DNA from: an uncultured Tenacibaculum sp.
GTDB taxonomy: Bacteria; Bacteroidota; Bacteroidia; Flavobacteriales; Flavobacteriaceae
NCBI RefSeq assembly: GCF_947495995.1
Contig: NZ_CANMAX010000005.1
Span: forward strand, 124,001 to 188,000
Length of the DNA: 64,000 nucleotides
Direction: 5' to 3'
Shown here: in pieces, positions 19,187-28,500 of the stretch
Layout: each line of letters starts with the position of its first letter
Numbering within the stretch: the stretch's first letter is position 1
Made by a program: the position numbers and the translations under genes
The notes under the pieces: model-generated
Databases searched by the model: none
Told to the model about the DNA's origin: nothing
What the model saw: only the letters and a program-made list of their open reading frames with translations

Positions 19187-20671
19187 ATGATCATAGAAGA
19201 CGAATATATTCGCCTAATTTTTGGGCTAAAACTGAAGCAAATACGAACAGAGAAAAACCTTTCATTATTTGGCTTAGCTAAACTTACTGGTTTATCTAAA
19301 TCGTATTTAAATGAAATAGAGAAAGGAAAAAAATATCCTAAAACAGATAAGATTGCAATTCTTTCGGATAGCTTAGAAGTTCCTTATGATCATTTAGTTT
19401 CTTTAAAGCTTGATAAGAATCTAGCTCCAATTGGAGAAATTTTACAATCTAAAATTCTAAAGGAAATTCCGTTAGACTTATTCGGTATTCAAGAAAACAA
19501 CTTAATAGATATTGTTGCTAACGCTCCTGCAAAAGTGAATGCTTTTATTAGTACAATAATTAAGATATCTCAGAATTATAACTTAACTCGAGAAAGTTTC
19601 TTCTTAGCATCTTTACGTTCTTACCAGGAAGCACACAACAATTATTTTGAAGATATTGAAGATAGTGTTGAGAAGTTTGCAAAGTCGTACCATATAGATT
19701 TAACTAAAGAAATTACTTCTGCAGATTTAGAAGAAGTTTTAAAAGAAGAATTCAATTATAAAATAGATACCGAAGAATTATCTAAACATAAAAACCTAAC
19801 AGATTTACGTAACATATATATCCCAAAAAAGAATACACTTCTATTAACTAATGAAATTTCTGAAGCTCAAAGAACTTTTATTCTTGCCAAAGAAATTGCT
19901 TATAACTTTTTAAAAATAGAAGATCGTTTGTATACGTTTCCTTGGATAAAGTTTGAAAGTTTCGATCAGGTATTAAATAATTTTATTGCTTCATATTTTG
20001 CTGGTGCATTAATTATTCCAAAGAAAAAATTAATTCAGCAGCTGAAAGAACTATTCGATAAAGAAGATTGGAATCCGCTACGATTACATAAAATCATTAA
20101 AAGCTATAATTGTTCAGACGAGACTTTTTACCAGCGTTTAACTAATATTTTACCAAAAGCTTTTAATATTAAAAACTTGTTCTTTTTACGATTCACTTAT
20201 AAAAAGGATGCTCCAAAATATCGTTTAAGCAAAGAATTACATATTACACAGCAACAATCACCACACGCAAATCGAAATCAAGAACATTATTGTAGAAGAT
20301 GGGTTTCATTGAAAACGATTCAAAACTTTATCACCTCTGATCAACAGAAATCTGCATCAGGAATTCAGATTTCTTCATATCAAAATTCAAATAACGAATA
20401 TTTAGTATTATCGTCTGCTAACAAAGATCCTTTCAAAAAAGACATCTATAGAAGTATCAGTATCGGCATGCTTCTATCTCCACATTTAAAAAGAAAAGTA
20501 AACTTTTTAAAAGAAGACACTTTTGAAAAACAATTGGTAGGTGTTACTTGCGAATCTTGTGCTGTAAAAGACTGCTCTGATCGTGTTTCTGAACCATGGA
20601 TCTTAGAGAAGAGAGCGCGATATAAAGAAATAGAAAATACTGTTAGTGATATTATAAAATCCTATACCTAA
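19187..20671 (+). CDS. XRE-family regulator of RamB/ScfR type next to glyoxylate genes
   Basis: A 494-residue protein. Residues ~10-68 are an XRE helix-turn-helix (IRTEKNLSLFGLAKLTGLSK, then YLNEIEKG). The middle (~205-300) resembles the ImmA/IrrE peptidase-like domain, but the HExxH zinc motif is replaced by KEIAY, so it should not be a protease. The C-terminus carries the DUF2083-like Cys cluster (CESCAVKDCSDR near 460). This is the architecture of short-chain-fatty-acid and acetate regulators such as Corynebacterium RamB, which controls aceA/aceB. Divergence from aceB here fits the same job; the sensed ligand (an acyl-CoA?) is inference. No alternative Met lies before the HTH, so this start holds. 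Confidence 0.85.
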   Translation: MIIEDEYIRLIFGLKLKQIRTEKNLSLFGLAKLTGLSKSYLNEIEKGKKYPKTDKIAILSDSLEVPYDHLVSLKLDKNLAPIGEILQSKILKEIPLDLFGIQENNLIDIVANAPAKVNAFISTIIKISQNYNLTRESFFLASLRSYQEAHNNYFEDIEDSVEKFAKSYHIDLTKEITSADLEEVLKEEFNYKIDTEELSKHKNLTDLRNIYIPKKNTLLLTNEISEAQRTFILAKEIAYNFLKIEDRLYTFPWIKFESFDQVLNNFIASYFAGALIIPKKKLIQQLKELFDKEDWNPLRLHKIIKSYNCSDETFYQRLTNILPKAFNIKNLFFLRFTYKKDAPKYRLSKELHITQQQSPHANRNQEHYCRRWVSLKTIQNFITSDQQKSASGIQISSYQNSNNEYLVLSSANKDPFKKDIYRSISIGMLLSPHLKRKVNFLKEDTFEKQLVGVTCESCAVKDCSDRVSEPWILEKRARYKEIENTVSDIIKSYT

Positions 20672-20733
20672 GCGTTGAACAAATCTGCATTGATTTTGTT
20701 ATTTTAGCAATCACAAAACAAACAGACTACTTT

Positions 20734-22377
20734 ATGGATATTAACTTCAATAAAAACGAAGATCATAATAAGCTTTTAGCATCGGATTTAAGACAACGAT
20801 TAGCTAAAGTTAAATTAGGTGGTGGTGAAAAAAGAATTCAAAAACACCACGAAAAAGGAAAGTTAACTGCCCGTGAACGAATTGAATATTTATTGGATGA
20901 CGATACTGACAGCATAGAAATCGGTGCTTTTGCTGGAGAAGGAATGTATGCCGAACATGGCGGATGTCCTTCTGGAGGTGTAGTTATCAAAATTGGTTAT
21001 GTTAAAGGTAAACAATGTATCGTTGTAGCAAATGACGCAACTGTAAAAGCTGGAGCTTGGTTTCCTATCACTGGAAAGAAAAATTTAAGAGCTCAAGAAA
21101 TTGCAATAGAAAATAGATTACCAATTATTTACTTAGTGGATTCTGCTGGTGTGTATTTACCTATGCAAGATGAAATTTTTCCAGACAAAGAACATTTCGG
21201 AAGAATTTTTAGAAATAATGCTGTAATGAGTAGCATGGGAATTACTCAAATCGCTGCTGTTATGGGAAGCTGTGTTGCTGGTGGTGCTTATTTACCAATT
21301 ATGAGTGATGAAGCTTTAATCGTAGATAAAACAGGAAGTATTTTCTTAGCAGGAAGTTATTTAGTTAAAGCTGCAATCGGTGAAGCTATTGATAATGAAA
21401 CTTTAGGTGGAGCAACTACACATTGTGAGATTTCTGGAGTTACTGATTACAAAGCTAAAGATGATAAAGATGCTTTAGATAGAATCAAAAATGTGATGGA
21501 TAAAATCGGTGATTTTGAGAAGGCTGGATATAACAGAACTGAAAGCAAAGCACCTGCAAAAGATGAAAATGAAATCTTCGGAATTTTACCAAAAGCTCGT
21601 CATGAACAATATGATATGATGGAAATCATTGAGCGTTTAGTTGATGATTCTGAATTTGATGAATATAAAGCTGGTTACGGACAAACAATAATTACAGGTT
21701 ATGCAAGAATTGATGGTTGGGCAGTTGGAATTGTAGCGAACCAACGAAAGATTGTAAAATCAAAAGGAGCTAAAACAAAACCTAGCGAAATGCAATTTGG
21801 TGGAGTAATTTACTCTGATTCTGCAGATAAAGCAACTCGTTTTATTGCTAATTGTAATCAGAAGAAAATTCCTTTAGTTTTCTTACAAGATGTAACTGGA
21901 TTTATGGTAGGAAGTAAATCTGAACATGGAGGAATTATTAAAGATGGAGCGAAAATGGTAAATGCCGTGAGTAATTCTGTTGTACCTAAATTTACTATTG
22001 TAATAGGAAATTCTTACGGTGCTGGAAACTATGCCATGTGTGGAAAAGCTTATGATCCAAGATTAATAGCTGCTTGGCCAAGTGCAGAGTTAGCTGTAAT
22101 GAGTGGTAATTCTGCTGCTAAAGTTTTATTACAAATTGAAACAGCTGCTTTAAAGAAAAAAGGTGAAGAAATCACTAAAGAAAAAGAAGCTGAATTATTC
22201 AATAAGATAAAATCAAGATACGACGAACAAATCTCTCCATACTATGCTGCGGCAAGAATTTGGACAGACGGAGTTATTAATCCATTGGATACAAGAAAAT
22301 GGGTTTCAATGGGAATTGAAGCTGCTAATCATGCTCCCATTGAAAAGCCATTTAACTTAGGTGTAATTCAAGTATAA
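20734..22377 (+). CDS. Acyl-CoA carboxylase beta (carboxyltransferase) subunit, MCC-like
   Basis: A 547-residue full-length biotin-dependent carboxyltransferase. Both crotonase-like halves are present: the N half with GGCPSGGVV and DSAGVYLPMQDEIFPD, then GSCVAGGAYLP (acyl-CoA oxyanion region); the C half with FLQDVTGFMVG and GNSYGAGNYAMCGKAY. The DEIFPDKEHFGRIF segment resembles methylcrotonyl-CoA carboxylase beta more than propionyl-CoA carboxylase, so leucine breakdown is likely, but substrate is not certain. The biotin-carboxylase/BCCP partner is not in this window. It stands 62 bases after the regulator gene, on the same strand, and ends in its own terminator. Confidence 0.92.
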   Translation: MDINFNKNEDHNKLLASDLRQRLAKVKLGGGEKRIQKHHEKGKLTARERIEYLLDDDTDSIEIGAFAGEGMYAEHGGCPSGGVVIKIGYVKGKQCIVVANDATVKAGAWFPITGKKNLRAQEIAIENRLPIIYLVDSAGVYLPMQDEIFPDKEHFGRIFRNNAVMSSMGITQIAAVMGSCVAGGAYLPIMSDEALIVDKTGSIFLAGSYLVKAAIGEAIDNETLGGATTHCEISGVTDYKAKDDKDALDRIKNVMDKIGDFEKAGYNRTESKAPAKDENEIFGILPKARHEQYDMMEIIERLVDDSEFDEYKAGYGQTIITGYARIDGWAVGIVANQRKIVKSKGAKTKPSEMQFGGVIYSDSADKATRFIANCNQKKIPLVFLQDVTGFMVGSKSEHGGIIKDGAKMVNAVSNSVVPKFTIVIGNSYGAGNYAMCGKAYDPRLIAAWPSAELAVMSGNSAAKVLLQIETAALKKKGEEITKEKEAELFNKIKSRYDEQISPYYAAARIWTDGVINPLDTRKWVSMGIEAANHAPIEKPFNLGVIQV

Positions 22378-22418
22378 GTGTACTGAAATTACAGCTATTT
22401 AAATATAAGAACTTAATC

Positions 22419-22455
22419 AAACACCATTAGCACTGTTAATGGTGTTTCTTTTTTT
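22419..22455 (+). terminator. Terminator of acyl-CoA carboxylase gene
   Basis: An 11-bp stem (AAACACCATTA 22419-22429 with TAATGGTGTTT 22437-22447, 7-base loop), then C and a run of Ts. Confidence 0.92.
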
Positions 22456-22474
22456 ATAAATACTATGATTTTTT

Positions 22475-22482
22475 TACATTTG
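22475..22482 (+). promoter_or_regulatory. -7 promoter element of YebC gene
   Basis: TACATTTG, an exact TAnnTTTG match, lies 27 bases before the ATG at 22510. No clear TTG is present at 17-23 bases upstream, where a T run lies. Confidence 0.5.
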
Positions 22483-22509
22483 CTATCGTTAAATTAATTA
22501 TAGTAAGAA

Positions 22510-23235
22510 ATGGGAAGAGCATTTGAATTTAGAAAAGCACGAAAGATGAAACGTTGGTCAGCAATGGCGAAGACTTTTACCAGAATTGGTAAAGATATCG
22601 TGATGGCTGTTAAAGAAGGTGGACCAAACCCAGAAACCAATTCTCGTTTACGTGTTGTTATTCAGAATGCAAAGGCGGCTAACATGCCAAAAGATAATGT
22701 AGCACGTGCCATTAAAAAAGCATCTGATAAAGATACAGCTAACTATAAAGAAGTTTTATTCGAAGGATATGCTCCTCATGGAATTGCTATTGTTGTTGAA
22801 ACTGCAACAAACAACAACAACAGAACTGTAGCAAATGTTAGAGCTGCTTTTAATAAATGTAACGGAAACTTAGGAACTTCTGGTTCGGTAGTTTTTATGT
22901 TTGATCATGTAGTAAACTTTAAAGTAAAAGAAGAATCTTTAGGAATGGATCTTGAAGAATTTGAAATGGAAATGATTGACTTTGAAGTTGAAGAAGTATT
23001 TACTGATGAAGAAGACAGCAGCGTAATGCTTTATGCTCCGTTTGGTCAATTTGGTGCAATTCAAGGATATTTAGAACAGAATAATATTGAAATCGTTTCT
23101 TCAGAATTTGAACGTATTCCAACAACAACAACTAAACTAGGCGAGGAACAACAAGCCGATGTTGAAAAGTTATTAGAACGTTTAGAAGAAGACGATGATG
23201 TAAACCAAGTCTACCACAGTATGGAAATGGTTTAA
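22510..23235 (+). CDS. YebC/PmpR family protein
   Basis: A 241-residue protein with the family start MGRAFEFRKARKMKRWSAMA, the KAANMPKDNVARAIKKA helix and the GYAPHGIAIVVE strand, closing with an acidic EDDDVNQVYHS tail. YebC proteins were first described as DNA-binding regulators (PmpR) and are now also linked to translation through difficult peptide stretches (YebC2 and TACO1-type activity), so regulator may be a misleading label. It is monocistronic between two terminators. The start is clear because the N-terminal motif begins at this Met. Confidence 0.95.
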   Translation: MGRAFEFRKARKMKRWSAMAKTFTRIGKDIVMAVKEGGPNPETNSRLRVVIQNAKAANMPKDNVARAIKKASDKDTANYKEVLFEGYAPHGIAIVVETATNNNNRTVANVRAAFNKCNGNLGTSGSVVFMFDHVVNFKVKEESLGMDLEEFEMEMIDFEVEEVFTDEEDSSVMLYAPFGQFGAIQGYLEQNNIEIVSSEFERIPTTTTKLGEEQQADVEKLLERLEEDDDVNQVYHSMEMV

Positions 23236-23241
23236 AAACAT

Positions 23242-23272
23242 AAAAAAACACCGCTAATTGCGGTGTTTTTTT
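23242..23272. terminator. Bidirectional terminator between YebC and VWA genes
   Basis: AACACCGC pairs with GCGGTGTT around a TAATT loop (stem 23243-23254/23260-23271, extended by A-T pairs). The A run on the left and T run on the right serve the convergent genes ending at 23235 and 23281. Confidence 0.92.
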
Positions 23273-23280
23273 TATAAGGC

Positions 23281-25365
23281 TTAGTTTGTACTAACATAAG
23301 CCTTTACCAATCTAACAAACTCCCCTCTAAATCCTTCTCTATCTTTCCCTCTACCCTTTTTCCCCAGAGCAATTACATCTTCTATTTTTGAATCACTTTT
23401 ATATTGCGATTTTCTTAAGTGCATTCCGAATAAAGCCACAGCAGAAACAAAATTCATATCATTTGATGCTGAAACCTCTCTGTCTTTTACCGTTTTTACT
23501 AATTCTATACTTTTAGTTCCGCTAGGTTTTTTATATCTAAACTTCACTGTAAGAAGTTCATCCTTATAATCATTCACTACAGTTTTTGTGTATTTTAAAT
23601 CTGGAATATTTTTTAAATACTCACTCTTAACTCCAACTGGAATCACTTCGTACAAAGCAGTAACATTATGATTGCTTCCTAATTCACCAGCATCTTTAGT
23701 GTCATCCACAAAATCCTCATCGTTTAGCAATCTATTTTCATAACCTATTAAACGGTAAGCTTGTACTTTCTTAGGATTAAACTCTACTTGAATTTTCACA
23801 TCTTTAGCAATTGTATATAAAGTTCCTCCAAACTCTTTTCCAAAAACCTTTTGCGCTTCTTGCATGGTATCTATGTAAGCATGATTTCCATTTCCTTTAT
23901 CTGCTAATGTTTCTAATTTACTGTCCTTATAATTTCCGTAACCGAAACCTAAAACAGATAAAAACACACCTGTTTTTCTCTTTTCTTCTATTAATTCTTG
24001 CATCGCTTTATCTGAAGAAGCTCCAACATTAAAATCACCATCTGTAGCAAGAATCACTCTATTATTTCCTTTTCTTTTGAAATTCTTTTCAGCAAGTTTA
24101 TATGCTAATTTTATTCCTTCTCCACCTGCAGTGGAACCTCCAGCTCTTAAATTATCTAATGCATTTAAAATTTTCTCTTTTTTATCTCCTGAAGTAGGTT
24201 CTAGAACAACACCAGCCGCACCAGCGTAAACCACAATAGACACTTTGTCTTTTGCTCGAAGTTGATTTACTAATAATTTGAAAGCTCTTTTTAGTAATGG
24301 TAATTTTGAACCATAACGCATAGAACCAGAAACATCTATTAAAAATGTTAAGTTAGAAGCCGGTAATTCTTCTTGTTCATATTTTTTTCCTTGTAAACCT
24401 ATTCTAACCAACTTTGTTTTTGCATTCCAAGGTGTTTTTACAACTTCTGTAGTAATTGCAAAAGGATGTTCTCCTTTTGGCTGCGGATAATCATAATCAA
24501 AATAATTAATCATTTCCTCTATTTTAACAGCATCAGTAGGTATTGTATTTCCTTTATTTATCATTCTTCTGATATTACTGTAAGAAGCTTTATCAACATC
24601 TATAGAAAAAGTAGACAAAGGAGATAGCGTTACATTTTCAAAATGATTTTCTTGAATTTCTTTATACTCCTCATTATTCTCAACATTGTAATTCCCTGCT
24701 TTAGTAGTAATGATAACACATCCATTTTTTGCTGCTGCTCCGTATAAACTTTGTGCTTCTTTAAACTTTAAAACATTTACACTTTTTATTTTATTCGGAT
24801 CAATATTTTGGATCGCTTTGTTCGAGTTTCCTTCAATTATTACACCATCTACAATGTATAAAGGCTCTTCATTAGTATTTAAATTAGATGTACCTTTAAT
24901 TTTTGTGTTTTTATTAGAAAGAGCATATAAAGCACTTTTTGCAACATTGGTTCTTCTTCCATTTACTTTATCTCTTTTTATTACCGGACTAGAAACAGAC
25001 AAATATTCAACTGGCTCTGCTTCTTCGTACTCTACCGCTTCTATTATTTCTTCAACAACCACAACTTCTTCCAATGGAATTTCAGAAACTCGCATGGTAA
25101 CATTAATTATAGAAGAATCGTGAACCTTTCTTTCTTCTGTTTCATAACCTACCGAAGAAAAAACCAACACATCTCCTTTGGTTGCTTTTATAATATATTT
25201 TCCATCTATATTAGTAGTTGTTATTTTGTTTGAACCTTTGATCAACACATTTACAAAAGGTAAAACATTTTTGTCGTCTGAAACCACTCCAGAAATTTCT
25301 TTTTGCTGAGCAAAAGTTCCTGGGATGTATAAAATCAGAATTAGCACTTGAATTATTTTTTTCAT
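23281..25365 (-). CDS. YfbK-type VWA protein with CarboxypepD_reg and TonB-plug domains
   Basis: A 694-residue exported protein. I prefer the Met at 25365 (KKIIQVLILI signal, cleavage after TFAQ) to the one at 25371. Residues ~20-105 are a CarboxypepD_reg-like beta-sandwich, ~135-235 a TonB-receptor plug-like domain (EPLYIVDGVII, AAKNGCVIITT), ~245-325 the VWA N-terminal region (FSIDVDKASYSNIRR), ~340-520 a VWA domain with the MIDAS motif DVSGS, and the rest a DUF3520-like C-terminus, as in E. coli YfbK. There is no beta-barrel, so the plug cannot gate a channel of its own. It is located in the periplasm or on the surface and probably mediates protein contacts; function unknown. A neighbouring gene shares this design. 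Confidence 0.85.
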   Translation of the reverse strand: MKKIIQVLILILYIPGTFAQQKEISGVVSDDKNVLPFVNVLIKGSNKITTTNIDGKYIIKATKGDVLVFSSVGYETEERKVHDSSIINVTMRVSEIPLEEVVVVEEIIEAVEYEEAEPVEYLSVSSPVIKRDKVNGRRTNVAKSALYALSNKNTKIKGTSNLNTNEEPLYIVDGVIIEGNSNKAIQNIDPNKIKSVNVLKFKEAQSLYGAAAKNGCVIITTKAGNYNVENNEEYKEIQENHFENVTLSPLSTFSIDVDKASYSNIRRMINKGNTIPTDAVKIEEMINYFDYDYPQPKGEHPFAITTEVVKTPWNAKTKLVRIGLQGKKYEQEELPASNLTFLIDVSGSMRYGSKLPLLKRAFKLLVNQLRAKDKVSIVVYAGAAGVVLEPTSGDKKEKILNALDNLRAGGSTAGGEGIKLAYKLAEKNFKRKGNNRVILATDGDFNVGASSDKAMQELIEEKRKTGVFLSVLGFGYGNYKDSKLETLADKGNGNHAYIDTMQEAQKVFGKEFGGTLYTIAKDVKIQVEFNPKKVQAYRLIGYENRLLNDEDFVDDTKDAGELGSNHNVTALYEVIPVGVKSEYLKNIPDLKYTKTVVNDYKDELLTVKFRYKKPSGTKSIELVKTVKDREVSASNDMNFVSAVALFGMHLRKSQYKSDSKIEDVIALGKKGRGKDREGFRGEFVRLVKAYVSTN

Positions 25366-25385
25366 AACCATAGTATTTATACAAT

Positions 25386-25393
25386 CAAAACTA
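25386..25393 (-). promoter_or_regulatory. -7 promoter element of VWA gene
   Basis: TAGTTTTG on the minus strand matches TAnnTTTG exactly and lies about 15-20 bases before the start codons at 25371/25365. No TTG -33 box is evident. Confidence 0.4.
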
Positions 25394-25461
25394 TTGATTG
25401 AATACTATTAATAAAATACAGAATTAGTTAACTACTTATTTGAATGAGTAAAACGAAAACT

Positions 25462-25495
25462 AAAAAGACCAATATCTAATGATATTGGCCTTTTC
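25462..25495 (-). terminator. Terminator of VIT gene
   Basis: On the minus strand, GGCCAATATC pairs with GATATTGGTC (one G-U pair) around a 5-base loop, followed by TTTTTAGTTTT. It lies about 20 bases after the stop at 25516 and separates this gene from the VWA gene. Confidence 0.88.
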
Positions 25496-25515
25496 CTATT
25501 GTTTAAACACTAAAA

Positions 25516-28500
25516 TTAAAAAACAATATTTCCTATATCTATAACATCATCGACGTTATCTAGACGTATAACTTTTACTTTTTTTGTTTCGTTTGCTCTA
25601 CCATAATTTTTATACATGGTTAACTTTAAAGAAGTGGGTCCAGATATTTTTTGCTGAGAACTTGAATAATACTTCACTTTTACATTGTAATTTCCTTTGA
25701 TAGCCTTTTTCAATAAAAACTGCTCTGGACCAAAACCATCTGTCATATCATCTGACATTAAACCTCCTATTTTGGTTCTTTTATGCTTGTAATAACATTT
25801 TTCTTCATTTGGATCGATAACCCATAGATCTATATCTGTATCGTTATGATTCCAATCAATTACTATCTTTAAATCTAATTCTACTTCTTTTAGAAATCTT
25901 TTATCTATATGATTGATCTGCAATTTATCTTTATGTAACTTAATTATTTTATTCAACTCGAATAACGCTACAGTTTCAATTCCTTTATATCTTCTTGCTT
26001 CATCATTTTCAACTAATTCACCATTAACAATTTGATATAAAAGATCAATTGCTTTCTGATATTCTCCATTTGCTTCATATGCTAAAGCTAAATCTCTATG
26101 TGATTGAATATCTTCCGATCTTAATTTCACAATTTGTTCATACATATGAATAGCTGATGGATACATATTATACTCTTCAAATTTATATGCCAGAGACCTT
26201 AATAACTCATAGTTATCTAACTCTATCTCTGCTACGTTAGACAAAACTTGAATTGCAATATTTAATCGAGCTCTATTCTTAAAAAAATCTGCAACATCTA
26301 TATAAAACGACGGTGATGTATTGTATTCATCTCTTAACTCTAAATACTTTTGATACGCTGCATCGGTATTTTTAAATTGATCTAAGGTTTTTAAATATGG
26401 TGTATCAGGATTCCATCCTTTTAATTCAATTTTCCTTTGAACCATTTCTTCAAACTCTTCAGCCTTATCTAAATCATCTTTATTTGCTTCTTTTGTAGTA
26501 ATAACAATAACACCGTTACTTCCTCTGGCTCCATAAATTTGTTGACCATCTTCATCTTTTAATATATAAATGGAAGCAATTTTATCTTGACTTAAATTCG
26601 GATTTCCTTTTACTGGTACACCATTTACAACATATAAAGGACTTGTAGTTTTTGAAATCGTAGATGTTCCTCTAACAGCTATTGTTTCTTTATTATCATC
26701 AATAGCAACACCAGCTACACTTCCTTGTAAATCGTCTGTTACTTCATCTACAGCGTTACTTTCTATAGCTTCTGCACTAACACTTGATACTGCAGATGCT
26801 GTTGTGTAGCTAACACTTTTTGTTGCATATGCTGCAACCACTACTTCCTCTAATACACTTCCACTTTTTAATATAATATTATGAGGATCTGTATTTACTA
26901 TTTCTTTTTCTTCTGTCTCAACTCCAATAAAACTATATACCAATACATCTCCTTTCTTTACAGAGATAGAAAACCTTCCATTAAAATCAGTCTCAGTACC
27001 TTTTGATGTCCCTTTTATAACAATATTTACTCCAGGCATTGGTCCAGACTCATCGCTAACTACACCTCTTACTATAAAATCTTCTCCTCTTCCTAATCTT
27101 GTATTTGTAGTGTTCGATTGAGTTCTCTCAACTGTAACGTTAACATTCATATCACTATTTTCAGCTTGTAATGGAGCTACATCATTTCTTTCTATCTCTT
27201 TGTGTACTTTACTATACCATTCTAAAATATCATCATAATCATCAAACAAATCATTTTGTAAACGCTGAATTCTTTCCTTTTTATCATTTACTTTTTCGCT
27301 TAACAACCTATTATACTCTTCCAATAATTCTTTAGGAGGTGTAATTTCGTGTGTTACATAATCTTGTATTCTATCTAAAACCAATAGCGAAGTAAACGGA
27401 CTGATAATTTGATATTTCTTACTTAAGTCAACTATTTCTTTTCTATACTTTTCTTTCTCTATCTCTAAATAATTCAATTTACGTTGCGCCCAAATTTTTG
27501 CTAAATATTTCTTGCCCTTACTTTTTCTATTTACATTAAAACTTATTGTTTTAACTGTATCATTTGGTGTTCCTAAATATATTTTTAAACGCTTATTTTT
27601 TGGTAATCCTTTTCCTAAAACCGAAAAATTCTTTCCTACTCTAGCTCCTTTTTGAGGATAAAACTCAACACTTCCTTCTGCTAAATCAGTTCCTAAAAAT
27701 TGTAACTTATTTTCTTTAAACTTTCCTAATGCTTTTTGAGTTGATTCTTGTTTTAGATTTATATAATCACCTCCAGATTTTACAGCCATCCATTTTAATC
27801 TAGAGTGATTTGCACTTCGTAAACTATTTATTACAAATGTTTTCTTTTTAAATTCAATTTCAGTTCCATCTAACGTATTCAATCCATTTGTAAAAATTAT
27901 ATGTACATTAGAATCATCATTATATTTTGTAAGAAAGTCATATGAAGTACCACCTTCGAATATTGATTTTTCTAACTCGTTTTTCAACCTTTTCCAGTTA
28001 CCTCTATCAACAACAAAATCAGTATTCTGATATCCTTTGAAATTAAACTTCACCAATTTTACCTTAGCATGTTTAACTTCTTTAAAATAATTACCTAACA
28101 ATTCTAATTCTGAAGTCAACTTTTTATTCTTCTGAGATAATGAAGTATCCCAAAAAATAGTTAGGTTATTTTCTAAAGCATTTTTTACATCAAAATCTTC
28201 TAAAACTTTAGCGCAATAGAAATAATCTTCTTCTTGGATTACTTTTTCTTTATTTGGATTTAAAGGAATTTTAATTAATGTAGGTTCTTTAATTCTAACT
28301 TTTTTGCCTTTGTATTTGCTTTGAAAAACATCTTTATCTGCATTATAAATAAAACTAGATAAGATGCCTTTTTCTATTTTAGGCTTTCCTTTCAGATTTA
28401 AAACTTGAATATTTAAATCATACGATTCCATTTTATTTTTAAACTTGAATGGTAATTTATAGAAATACGAATCGTTGTTTAAAATTAACTTTTGTTGAAT

